In this document: piece after piece, positions 32,511-39,776 of the stretch | Position numbering within the stretch: position 1 is the stretch's first letter | Layout: each line of letters opens with the position of its first letter | From: Clostridiales bacterium | Lineage (GTDB): Bacteria; Bacillota; Clostridia; Christensenellales; Aristaeellaceae | Direction of reading: 5' to 3' | DNA length: 64,000 nt | Assembly: GCA_012837965.1 (NCBI GenBank) | Contig: DUQF01000006.1 | Span: 20,237 to 84,236 of the forward strand | Translations under genes and position numbers: made by a program | Notes under the pieces: model-generated | Seen by the model: only the letters and a program-made list of their open reading frames with translations | Told to the model about the DNA's origin: nothing | Databases searched by the model: none

Positions 32511-33971
32511 ATGAAAAAGCTGTGCTTTGGGACATTGCTTTATTTAGTTTATCAGGCCAAAGGGCAAAATGTTTCATACAAAAGCATATGCAATGCAGTG
32601 TTTTCTGCGTTTGGCTGCAATGATATATCGCTTCGTGATAAATCTTTGCCTTCCCATCTCAAAAGCGGTCGCGATAATGTTCCTCCAGACGTTATCAATG
32701 CAGCAAGAGCCATGACCTATGAGAATGCTGTTAAAGGATTTGAAAAATATGTTGTTGGGTTAATAGCTGAAGACAAGCAATTCATCTATGCCATCAAAGC
32801 AGTTCTTCGCGAGGATGATATTCCCGGAGATACTCTTATTGGATATGTTCCAGGATTTGAGAAAAACTCAATCCTTGCAAACAACAAATTCATTATGGCA
32901 TCATTGCTGGCATCGCTTTTTAAATATGCTATAGTAGACATTTCCAATGCGAAATGTATAGATTACTTACGTGATTTTGAAGAGAACTATCTGAGTTCAG
33001 TAGATTCAAGTGAGCAAATTTTCATAGACCCTCTTCCTGCTGAAAATGAGGTGGATGACGTGGAAACCACCCCTCTACAGCGTACTATTAACGACGATAT
33101 GTTCAGCAGAATCTTCAGAAAAGTATCTTCAGTTATTGTTGCGGGTATGACACATTCCTCTACGGCAAATATCTACTGTGCCGATCTCAACAACGGTAAA
33201 TTGCGCTTTCAAAAAATCAAGGAATTTCTGGCTGACAATATTGGAACCTATGTTTTTTCAAGATCCAAGGTAGATAGTTTTAAAAGTAGACCTGTCGGAG
33301 CCATTGGTACACAGGCCCTCATCGAGTTTAAAAAAACATACGGAAATAACGCAGAATCTGTTCTGGGAGAATTGATGCTATATGTTTTCCTTGAACAGGA
33401 ATTAAACGCTCCGAAAATCATGTCGAAGATCGAGTTCTCACAGCATACCAGGCTCGTAAGTAAGAGTGATGGAATTCATCTACTTGCCACCACAGAGCAT
33501 GGACGACCTTTCAATCAGCTTGTTTTCGGTGCTTCTAATATTGAAGGCGATCTGCAGACCGCTATCGACCGTTCCTTTGATAGGATAGTGTGCATAGAAC
33601 AAAATACAGACAGCGAGTTCAAAACCGTCGAGAACACTGCATATGGCTTAATGTTTAATAGCCATACTGTCGAGTATCTGCGTGATGTAATGATTCCAAG
33701 AAACAAATTCCAACACAAGCCAGATATGGCTTTCGGTTTATTTCTTGGATACTCACTAAAAATCGAGCCTCCTATCACAGACAGTGCATTGTATAGAACT
33801 GCTGCAGAAAATCAGCTAAAGTGCGACATTGAGTCCGTTAAGGATTATATTGCCAAAAAAATTAAACAACTACAGTTGGAAGGTTACACCTTCTACTGCT
33901 ATGTCCTTCCGTTTAATGATGCGCCAGTAGAAAGAACTAGCCTAATTGATGAAATGCTGGAGGGACGCTGA
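32511..33971 (+). CDS. HamA-like (DUF1837) protein with long N-terminal extension
   Basis: 486 residues against roughly 250-300 for usual HamA. From about residue 205 the text follows DUF1837: VLGELMLYVFLEQELNAPKI (E287), MSKIEFSQH, SKSDGIHLL (D320), LVFGASNIEGDLQTAIDRSF. Family members carry G-E-x-K at the last place (recalled as E138-x-K140 in the studied HamA); here it reads G-A-S-N (340-343). So fold is kept but the catalytic pair seems lost. Residues 1-200 are a helical domain I cannot name (NVSYKSICNAVFSAFGCNDI...). It overlaps the HamB-like gene (TGATG), the standard HamAB layout. Hachiman systems stop phages by nuclease and helicase acting together. Confidence 0.8.
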   Translation: MKKLCFGTLLYLVYQAKGQNVSYKSICNAVFSAFGCNDISLRDKSLPSHLKSGRDNVPPDVINAARAMTYENAVKGFEKYVVGLIAEDKQFIYAIKAVLREDDIPGDTLIGYVPGFEKNSILANNKFIMASLLASLFKYAIVDISNAKCIDYLRDFEENYLSSVDSSEQIFIDPLPAENEVDDVETTPLQRTINDDMFSRIFRKVSSVIVAGMTHSSTANIYCADLNNGKLRFQKIKEFLADNIGTYVFSRSKVDSFKSRPVGAIGTQALIEFKKTYGNNAESVLGELMLYVFLEQELNAPKIMSKIEFSQHTRLVSKSDGIHLLATTEHGRPFNQLVFGASNIEGDLQTAIDRSFDRIVCIEQNTDSEFKTVENTAYGLMFNSHTVEYLRDVMIPRNKFQHKPDMAFGLFLGYSLKIEPPITDSALYRTAAENQLKCDIESVKDYIAKKIKQLQLEGYTFYCYVLPFNDAPVERTSLIDEMLEGR

Positions 33972-36571
33972 TGAAATATATTCCTAAAACAGCTTCCCTA
34001 TCCGAATCCATTTACCGGGATATTGATAAAAACGAATATCTTAACGAAATATATGAAGCGCTACTATATAATTACTCAACAAATCTTTTCGACCTTGATC
34101 GTCCTCAAAAGCAAATCCAAATCAAGGATGCTCTTCGTTTTGCAGATTTGCTTTCAAAATCCACTTACGCACCTACGGCAGATCGTGACCATCAGTGGGG
34201 GCAGGAAATTGCCACTCTCCTTCATCTTGTCTATCCACAAGATAAGGTTGTCAAATATTATCTTGGTTCTGTATTATCCGCTGTTGGAAACTATCGAGGG
34301 CTTAAGGTTCCCTCAATTGACGGATACAAGAGCGCGGATGTTTTAGATGGTATTTTTTATGAGTTCGACAAGGAGATCCACCTTATCCCAGGACAAAAAG
34401 ATGAATACTTCTTTCACGATCAGAAGAGAGTATATGACAGGTTGAGTGATCCATATTTTAGTTATTCCGGTCCCACCTCAATGGGAAAATCATTTGTTGT
34501 GCAGACATATATCAAAGAGCAGATCGAAAACGGCTCAACTAAAAACTACGCGATCCTGGTACCGACAAAAGCTTTAATAAATGAGGTTAGGGGTAATATG
34601 TTTGAAAGTCTTCAAAATGAACTAACCATCAAAAACTATAGAATCGTCAGTGCCATAGGTGAAATCTATCTCCAGCAACATCATCATTTCATATTTATAA
34701 TGACCCCGGAGCGTATGCACCACTTACTTATTGAACGTCAGGATTTGTGCATAGACTTTGTTTTCGTTGATGAGGCTCACAAGATTTCAGAACGTGGTGG
34801 ACGCAGCAGTTACTATTATAAGGTTATTTCTCAATTGAAACGCTTGGGGAATACTCCTACTGTTATTTTTGCCTCTCCAAATATACCGAATCCAGAAATA
34901 TACCTCCGAACCATTCCTGGAGTTCAGCCAAATACGATTCAACGCTTGGCATCTCGCTTCACTCCCGTCAGCCAGTTTAAATTCTATATGGATCTACCGA
35001 ACAACAAAATGTATATCCATAATGAACACACAAAATCACTTGAATATGTTTACCGTGTTCCTGCCGACATGAAGCTGTCAAAAATTCTCCATAGGGTCGG
35101 TAGAGGCAAGCAAAATGTCGTTTATTGTAGCTCGCGGCAGAAAGTCGTTGACTTTGCGATAGCGTATGCCAGTAGTCTACAGGCACTCGATAATCCTAAA
35201 CTCATAAAACTGGCAAATGACATCAAAAATGATGTTCATAAGGAATGTTATCTTGCCGAGCTTGTTGAAAAGGGTGTCGCATACCATGTAGGATATCTTC
35301 CTGCTAATATACGCCTTCGCATAGAGCAAAGTTTTGAAGATGGTGATCTTCGCACCATTTTTTGTACAAGTACGCTGGTAGAAGGCATTAATCTTCCTGC
35401 TGACAATCTCTTCATTACGAGTTACCGGAATGGAAAGGCAAATATGGATGAGGTTACGTTCAGGAATCTGGTGGGTCGTGTCGGGCGAATAAAATATAAT
35501 CTTTTCGGGAATGTGTTTCTTCTGCGCATGGATACAAGTCTTACCGAAAAACAATATGAGAAACTCCTGAATAATGACGTTCCAGAACAGAAGCTTTCTT
35601 TTGATCTAGAAGAAAACAAGTCACATATTCCCGCGCTTGTCAACGATTTGATAAAAGGCGATATAGAAATGTCTGCTTGCCGTACAGAAGCAGCGGATAA
35701 AGATTTTGATGCACTACGCAAGTTTGCGCTCATTATAATTAATGATTACGCCTCGGGTATAGATTCTCCCCTTACAGAAATGTTCGAGAACTATGTTACT
35801 TCAGAGCAAAAGTCGTCTATCATGAGTAATTTCCCCTTGGAGAAAACGAGCAATGATATCACGCTTTCATATGATCAGGCGTATACGCTTTCGGAGGTTG
35901 TAAGTTCGGGTGCAAAATATCCCGAACTAAAAGGAGAAAATGATGCGGTTGATTTTGATGAGCTCATTAGATTTCTCAGTATGCTTAGTCGCGTGTTTAA
36001 GTGGGATATTTATGAAAAGGATACTATCGGAAAATCATCCAATGTATTAAGATGGTATGCCGTTATTCTGCTCCGTTGGATCCGCGGTAACGGTCTCAAT
36101 TCTATTATTAACCACGCAATTGGGTATAAGACTGATCATCCCAATACAGGCATATGGGTCAACAATATTCATATCGCAGAACGGTATGACGGTTCAAGAA
36201 ATCACAAAAATTATATCATAGCGGAAACGCTCGGTGTTATAGAGAATGTGCTTCTTTTCAGTATTTCAAATTACTTTCGGAAGTTTTCGCTTGAGTACAA
36301 AGCTTTTCATAATGTGGATCACTTTGATAACGATTGGTATGAATTTGTAGAATACGGTACTACAAACGATCTGACCATATTTCTACAACGAGTTGGATTT
36401 ACTCGCGATTCAGCAACCTTCCTTGAGCAGCCCCGAAATCAAGTCAAATACATAGCCAATGTAGATGGTGAAATTCGATTGAAAAAGAGTGTCATGACCT
36501 GCGGAAATGCAAGCGTTGAAATGGATGCGAACGAAATACAGTATAATATGCCTGAGCTGTTTGTAGACTGA
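33971..36571 (+). CDS. HamB-like superfamily 2 helicase
   Basis: 866 residues. Motif I is SGPTSMGKSFVVQTYI (about 167-182), Ia AILVPTKALINEV, II FVFVDEAHKISERGG (DEAH, about 260), III FASPNIPNP. The C-terminal RecA domain has NVVYCSSRQKVVDFA, IFCTSTLVEGINLPADNLFI and RNLVGRVGRIKYNLFGN (motifs V and VI, about 495-525). The last 300 residues are helical. This matches HamB, the helicase of Hachiman defence, which senses DNA and unleashes HamA. It is the last gene of the operon; a terminator follows at 36585. Confidence 0.87.
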   Translation: MKYIPKTASLSESIYRDIDKNEYLNEIYEALLYNYSTNLFDLDRPQKQIQIKDALRFADLLSKSTYAPTADRDHQWGQEIATLLHLVYPQDKVVKYYLGSVLSAVGNYRGLKVPSIDGYKSADVLDGIFYEFDKEIHLIPGQKDEYFFHDQKRVYDRLSDPYFSYSGPTSMGKSFVVQTYIKEQIENGSTKNYAILVPTKALINEVRGNMFESLQNELTIKNYRIVSAIGEIYLQQHHHFIFIMTPERMHHLLIERQDLCIDFVFVDEAHKISERGGRSSYYYKVISQLKRLGNTPTVIFASPNIPNPEIYLRTIPGVQPNTIQRLASRFTPVSQFKFYMDLPNNKMYIHNEHTKSLEYVYRVPADMKLSKILHRVGRGKQNVVYCSSRQKVVDFAIAYASSLQALDNPKLIKLANDIKNDVHKECYLAELVEKGVAYHVGYLPANIRLRIEQSFEDGDLRTIFCTSTLVEGINLPADNLFITSYRNGKANMDEVTFRNLVGRVGRIKYNLFGNVFLLRMDTSLTEKQYEKLLNNDVPEQKLSFDLEENKSHIPALVNDLIKGDIEMSACRTEAADKDFDALRKFALIIINDYASGIDSPLTEMFENYVTSEQKSSIMSNFPLEKTSNDITLSYDQAYTLSEVVSSGAKYPELKGENDAVDFDELIRFLSMLSRVFKWDIYEKDTIGKSSNVLRWYAVILLRWIRGNGLNSIINHAIGYKTDHPNTGIWVNNIHIAERYDGSRNHKNYIIAETLGVIENVLLFSISNYFRKFSLEYKAFHNVDHFDNDWYEFVEYGTTNDLTIFLQRVGFTRDSATFLEQPRNQVKYIANVDGEIRLKKSVMTCGNASVEMDANEIQYNMPELFVD

Positions 36572-36584
36572 TTCGAATATCCTC

Positions 36585-36623
36585 AGAGCCTCTCGCTTTA
36601 AAAAGCGGAAGGCTCTTTTTTTA
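36585..36623 (+). terminator. Terminator of the defence operon
   Basis: AGAGCCT pairs with AGGCTCT, then CGCTTT with AAGCG around an A-rich loop, with a run of seven T. Confidence 0.85.
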
Positions 36624-36774
36624 TTTTCCATATCTCGCCCATATTTTGTCCATACCTGCTCCATACTGGAACCATTAAAGTACTGCTGCGAATATGATTC
36701 AATAAAAGTGTGAGTTGAAGCCCACAATCCATAGGCTCAGCTGAAGGCCTAGGCTGAGCTAGAAAGAAGTAAAA

Positions 36775-36969
36775 ATGTCAATCGACGACAAAGAAAACTG
36801 GATCATCAATATCCAAAACGCAGCAGACCAGGTAGCGTCTCTTCTCGGTAACGAAACAGTGATGCACTTATTTGGGAAGTATAGCGCTACTTCTGTGGAG
36901 GATTTGTCTCCATACTACTATATCGAAGTTTTCAACGAGCTTGATTTCATCGCAAACGATCTTCGTTAA
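36775..36969 (+). CDS. Small element protein of unknown function
   Basis: 64 residues, MSIDDKENWIINIQNAADQV... ending YYYIEVFNELDFIANDLR, acidic and helical. A hairpin (TAGGCTCAGC 36732-36741, GCTGAGC 36753-36759) precedes it. I have seen proteins of this style in Clostridia integrative elements upstream of regulators like the one at 37177, but no function is known to me. Confidence 0.65.
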   Translation: MSIDDKENWIINIQNAADQVASLLGNETVMHLFGKYSATSVEDLSPYYYIEVFNELDFIANDLR

Positions 36970-36991
36970 CCACAACTTACCGCCTGTGGAA

Positions 36992-37172
36992 ACGTGTCCC
37001 GCTGCAGAGGGACACGTGCAAGGTTGAAGCAGGCGTAACACGCTACCAAGCCGGCGTCTTGCACCGCTGGTCACCAGTGAGAAACGGAGCAATCCGGAGA
37101 GGTGACCACATGAATAAATGCTGGCACAGCATAGCGGCTGTCTCTGTTTCTCTTACGAGAAAGGCAGAGACA
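36992..37172 (+). ncRNA. Candidate structured leader RNA with four hairpins
   Basis: Four stem-loops follow one another: ACGTGTCCC (36992)/GGGACACGT; GTGCAAG (37016-37022)/CTTGCAC (37058-37064) with an inner GCG/CGC stem; GGTCACC (37069-37075)/GGTGACC (37101-37107) enclosing CGGA-GCAA-TCCG (GNRA-type loop, 37085-37096); and TGTCTCTG-TTTCTC (37139-37152) paired with GAGAAA and CAGAGACA (to 37172). The last hairpin covers the AAAGG ribosome site of the gene at 37177. No T-run follows, so this is not a terminator. Confidence 0.5.
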
Positions 37173-37190
37173 AGCTATGTCAAAAATTGA
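37110..37190 (+). CDS. Possible leader peptide
   Basis: ATG 37110 has GGAGAGG seven bases upstream and opens a 26-residue frame (MNKCWHSIAAVSVSLTRKAE...) that ends 11 bases inside the next gene. Ribosomes translating it would open the hairpin at 37139-37172 and allow coupled initiation at 37177. Confidence 0.45.
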   Translation: MNKCWHSIAAVSVSLTRKAETSYVKN

Positions 37191-37785
37191 AGATCACAAC
37201 ATAGGCACGAAACTGGTCAAGATCCCGCTTCGTGTCAACCCCGAAACCATCGCAGAGAATGAGCAGGAAAGACAGATTCATTATGTGCGCATCGGCCACA
37301 AGCATTATCCATGTATCTTCGTCGAGGTTTCTGAACACGAAGCCCGTCAGTACATGCGTCTAGAATGGGCGGACGTTAAGGCAGAGGAACGCTCCGAGCG
37401 CTGTCTAATCGAAGATGGACACGGTGGGTATATCATGTGTCCGGAATGCAACAAATGCCGCCAATGTCCGAAAGTGGGCAGTTTTGACTTCGACACTAAT
37501 CATCTATCTTCGCTAGATGCGATGTTCGAAGAAAGTGGGTTTGAACTCTCCGATCCACAGCCTGATCAGGTTAATGAAACATCCGACATTCTGAATATAC
37601 TGGTGGAGGAGTTGTCGAAGATAAAGCCAAAGTATGGGCATATTTTTATGGAGCTCCTCAACGGAAATGAACGACCCCTGTCCATTGCACGTGCCATTGG
37701 CATTGGAAAATCGCAGGCATATGAGGATGTTCGTCACGTAAGGGGGTTGGCCGAAAAGCTCTATAAGGAGCTGATGGAAGATTAA
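37177..37785 (+). CDS. Sigma-like HTH regulator with Cys-rich knuckle
   Basis: 202 residues. The middle holds a zinc-binding-like set CPECNKCRQCPK (four Cys, about 88-97). The C-terminus (LLNGNERPLSIARAIGIGKS, then QAYEDVRHVRGLAEKLYKEL) has a sigma-4-like helix-turn-helix. The N-terminus (VRIGHKHYPCIFVEVSEHEA) is a family trait of regulators in Clostridia mobile elements. It probably controls element functions such as excision. Its ribosome site lies inside a hairpin and it may be coupled to the leader peptide. A terminator follows. Confidence 0.75.
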   Translation: MSKIEDHNIGTKLVKIPLRVNPETIAENEQERQIHYVRIGHKHYPCIFVEVSEHEARQYMRLEWADVKAEERSERCLIEDGHGGYIMCPECNKCRQCPKVGSFDFDTNHLSSLDAMFEESGFELSDPQPDQVNETSDILNILVEELSKIKPKYGHIFMELLNGNERPLSIARAIGIGKSQAYEDVRHVRGLAEKLYKELMED

Positions 37786-37793
37786 GAAAATAG

Positions 37794-37822
37794 CCTGACG
37801 GCAAAAACCGTCAGGTTTTTCT
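37794..37822 (+). terminator. Terminator after the HTH regulator
   Basis: CCTGACGG (37794-37801) and CCGTCAGG (37808-37815), six-base loop, then TTTTTC. Confidence 0.88.
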
Positions 37823-37845
37823 CAATCCGGTGCTCACACCCAAAA

Positions 37846-37937
37846 TGAACACAGATAGACCGTGAACACCCCCTGAACACCCATAAAACCTCTGTGTTCA
37901 AATGTACAAATCACCTTGGGCACGCTCGTCTGAACAC
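37846..37937. repeat. TGAACAC repeats beside the attachment site
   Basis: TGAACAC occurs at 37846, 37863, 37874 and 37931, and inverted at 37894 and at 38044 within the tRNA anticodon loop. The sharing of the motif with the tRNA core suggests integrase binding sites. Confidence 0.55.
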
Positions 37938-38035
37938 ACTCGCGGAAAAATAAAAAATAGCGAAACCCCTTTGATTTCTTTAGCTTTTAGAGTAATATGT
38001 ATAAGGTACTAACTTGCGGACTTTACCACCGGCCC

Positions 38036-38091
38036 AGAGCACCGTGTTCACATCGCGGGGGTCACAGGTTCGAGCCCTGTTGCGACCACCA
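38036..38091 (+). tRNA. 3' part of tRNA-Val(CAC), element attachment site
   Basis: AGAGCACCGTG, loop TTCACAT (anticodon CAC), CGCGG, a variable loop, a perfect T arm (ACAGG-TTCGAGC-CCTGT) and TGCGACC-A-CCA are intact. The 5' acceptor (expected GGTCGCA) and most of the D arm are missing; the upstream bases do not pair. This is the signature of site-specific integration in a tRNA gene, so the complete copy should lie at the other end of the element, left of the window. The native terminator follows, so chromosome resumes here. Confidence 0.85.
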
Positions 38092-38095
38092 ATAG

Positions 38096-38132
38096 AAGAA
38101 AGAAGTGATGATATAGCTTCTTTCTTTTTTCT
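38096..38132 (+). terminator. tRNA terminator
   Basis: GAAAGAAG (38098-38105) pairs with CTTCTTTC (38117-38124), then TTTTTTC. Confidence 0.8.
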
Positions 38133-38193
38133 TTCTTTTCTCAGTAGCTGCCCGCACCTGGGCATTGCCATTGACTGAAAAGGAGGAAGCATT

Positions 38194-38385
38194 ATGAGAG
38201 GCTACTATTCAGACCCCACCGCCAAGCAGGCCATCGCGAACGTCGAAAGAGAAAGGAAACTGGAGGAGCAAAGGAAGAAAAGGGAAGAAGAAAGACTGTA
38301 CCGGAAAGTACAACGAAAGGAACCCGCTCCTTACAAGAAAGCAAAGAAAGGCAACGGTCCTAAAAACCCTGATATTCCAAATTGA
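38194..38385 (+). CDS. Small basic protein between two tRNA scars
   Basis: 63 residues, GGAGG upstream. It starts MRGYYSDPTAKQAIANVERE, followed by a long charged helix rich in Arg, Glu and Lys, ending GNGPKNPDIPN. It resembles small proteins found beside Clostridia phage attachment sites, and is likely a leftover of an earlier insertion. Function unknown. Confidence 0.65.
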   Translation: MRGYYSDPTAKQAIANVERERKLEEQRKKREEERLYRKVQRKEPAPYKKAKKGNGPKNPDIPN

Positions 38386-38443
38386 ACTCAGAGCGCATCG
38401 TTTACATCAATAGGGTCACAGGTTCGATTCTTGCTGAGTCCGC
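38382..38443 (+). other. Second, degenerate tRNA 3' end
   Basis: GGGTCACAGGTTCGATTC and TGAGTCCGCCA have the T-arm and acceptor/CCA layout, and ATCGTTTACATC looks like an anticodon arm with TAC (Val), but T-stem and anticodon stem pairs are broken. It is best read as a decayed attachment scar. Confidence 0.5.
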
Positions 38444-38450
38444 CATCAAA

Positions 38451-38483
38451 AACACCTTGAAAACATTGTGTTTTCAAGGTGTT
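38451..38483. terminator. Perfect 15-bp hairpin, end of ABC operon
   Basis: AACACCTTGAAAACA (38451-38465) and TGTTTTCAAGGTGTT (38469-38483) pair perfectly over a three-base loop. It lies just after the minus-strand permease gene stop (38511) and can also shield the plus strand. Confidence 0.8.
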
Positions 38484-38510
38484 GCTTATTAAATTTGGAT
38501 GAAAGCGACC

Positions 38511-39776
38511 TTAGGCTTGAAGGCTGTTCTTCTTGCGGATTGCGTTGCTGCGCCAGGTATGCATGACCAGGGCCACGGCAATAACGCCGTAGGCGATGAA
38601 TACGCGGAAGAACTCCCCGATGTTGGCGTTTCCAAAGAGGTTTTTGCCGGCATCTTGGGACACGGTAAAGAGAATATGGAACAGCAGCGTACCCACAACG
38701 GCCTGTGTATTGGTTGCCCGGTTCAGGGACGCTCCGCCTACCAAAATGGCCGCGCCCGCGTAAAGGCCTACCATCTCATGGGCGGCGTAGGTTTGAAGGG
38801 TGCCCAGATTCTGGATGAAAATGATCTGTCCCCAGCCGGCCAGGACCGTGGAAATCATGATGGCAATCACACGGGTGCGGTTGACATTGATTCCCGCGGC
38901 GTTTGCCACGGTACGGCTTTGCCCCACCGCACGGAACTTTTGGCCCAGACGTGTGCGCATGATAATGATATTAAACACGCATAAAACGCCCACCAATAAG
39001 AAGGTGACCATAGGCACGGTGGTTCCTTTCACGACCTGATGCACAGCCGGCACAAGCAGCACCATTAGGGATAAAATGACACCCGGAAGAGCCAGCGTCA
39101 GCAGGCGCTTCAACGAGAGTTTTTTTAGAGCGAAAAGGACAAGCCCTACCAGCGCGATTAGCCCGCTGACGCCATAAAGCGCCGTGGTAAAAGGCAGCGA
39201 CCAGATCTTATCAATCGCCATATATAGCCCGCCGCCCATCATGTTCAGAGTATTGGCGACGCCGCTGGCTCCAATGATGGTGACCTTGTCAGACAGCGGG
39301 ATGATATTGCCAAAGATAAAAAGGAAAAGCAACTGGTAGGCTCCGTTGGCAAAATAGCCCAGGATCAGGGAGCCGATGGTTTCCTGACCCTTCATTTTGT
39401 TGAGCAAGCTGCCGATAAGAAAACCGAAGAAGGCGCCCAGCGGCAGCGTGATGCCCGCTGCAACCAAAAGGCCTACGATGCCTTCCAATTCCCAGTTGAT
39501 TACCAGCATAAGGCCGACCTGGGCTGCCATCGCACCGATGGTGATGGCGAAGTTGATGCCCATGCCTGCGATGATTGGAATAATGAGCGCCAGAACGATA
39601 AAAAGGTTGCGCGAGAGACGGCCAATGATTTGGGAAAAGATATCGCTGAGCGGGCGTCCGGAAACAACAACAAAAAGTACCGACAAAGCCAGAAAGACAT
39701 AGGTAACGATGTATTCACGCAAATTTTCACGGGCAGCTTCGCGCAAATCCCTGCGCTTTATATTACGCTCAGTCAC
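38511..39776 (-). CDS. ABC transporter permease 2 (simple sugar/nucleoside type)
   Basis: About 421 residues; I start at GTG 39776 because AGGAGG lies eight bases upstream. It has about ten membrane helices of the BPD_transp_2 type (for example LFIVLALIIPIIAGMGINFAI, then GSLILGYFANGAYQLLFLFI). The stretch AVGQSRTVANAAGINVNRTR is the loop that couples to the ATPase (EAA-like, A-x3-GI-x-V). It would form a heterodimer with permease 1, whose gene it overlaps by eight bases. Substrate unknown; the binding protein is DUF3798. Confidence 0.88.
   Translation of the reverse strand: MTERNIKRRDLREAARENLREYIVTYVFLALSVLFVVVSGRPLSDIFSQIIGRLSRNLFIVLALIIPIIAGMGINFAITIGAMAAQVGLMLVINWELEGIVGLLVAAGITLPLGAFFGFLIGSLLNKMKGQETIGSLILGYFANGAYQLLFLFIFGNIIPLSDKVTIIGASGVANTLNMMGGGLYMAIDKIWSLPFTTALYGVSGLIALVGLVLFALKKLSLKRLLTLALPGVILSLMVLLVPAVHQVVKGTTVPMVTFLLVGVLCVFNIIIMRTRLGQKFRAVGQSRTVANAAGINVNRTRVIAIMISTVLAGWGQIIFIQNLGTLQTYAAHEMVGLYAGAAILVGGASLNRATNTQAVVGTLLFHILFTVSQDAGKNLFGNANIGEFFRVFIAYGVIAVALVMHTWRSNAIRKKNSLQA

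Noticed and set aside
27029..38091. CRISPR array or retron within the island
   Set aside because: No regularly spaced direct repeats with unique spacers and no reverse transcriptase. The three 10-bp repeats at 30101 are contiguous, without spacers.
37980..38192. Open frame on the minus strand containing NRARTCDPRDVNTV
   Set aside because: This is the antisense translation of the tRNA-Val fragment, a well-known false gene pattern.
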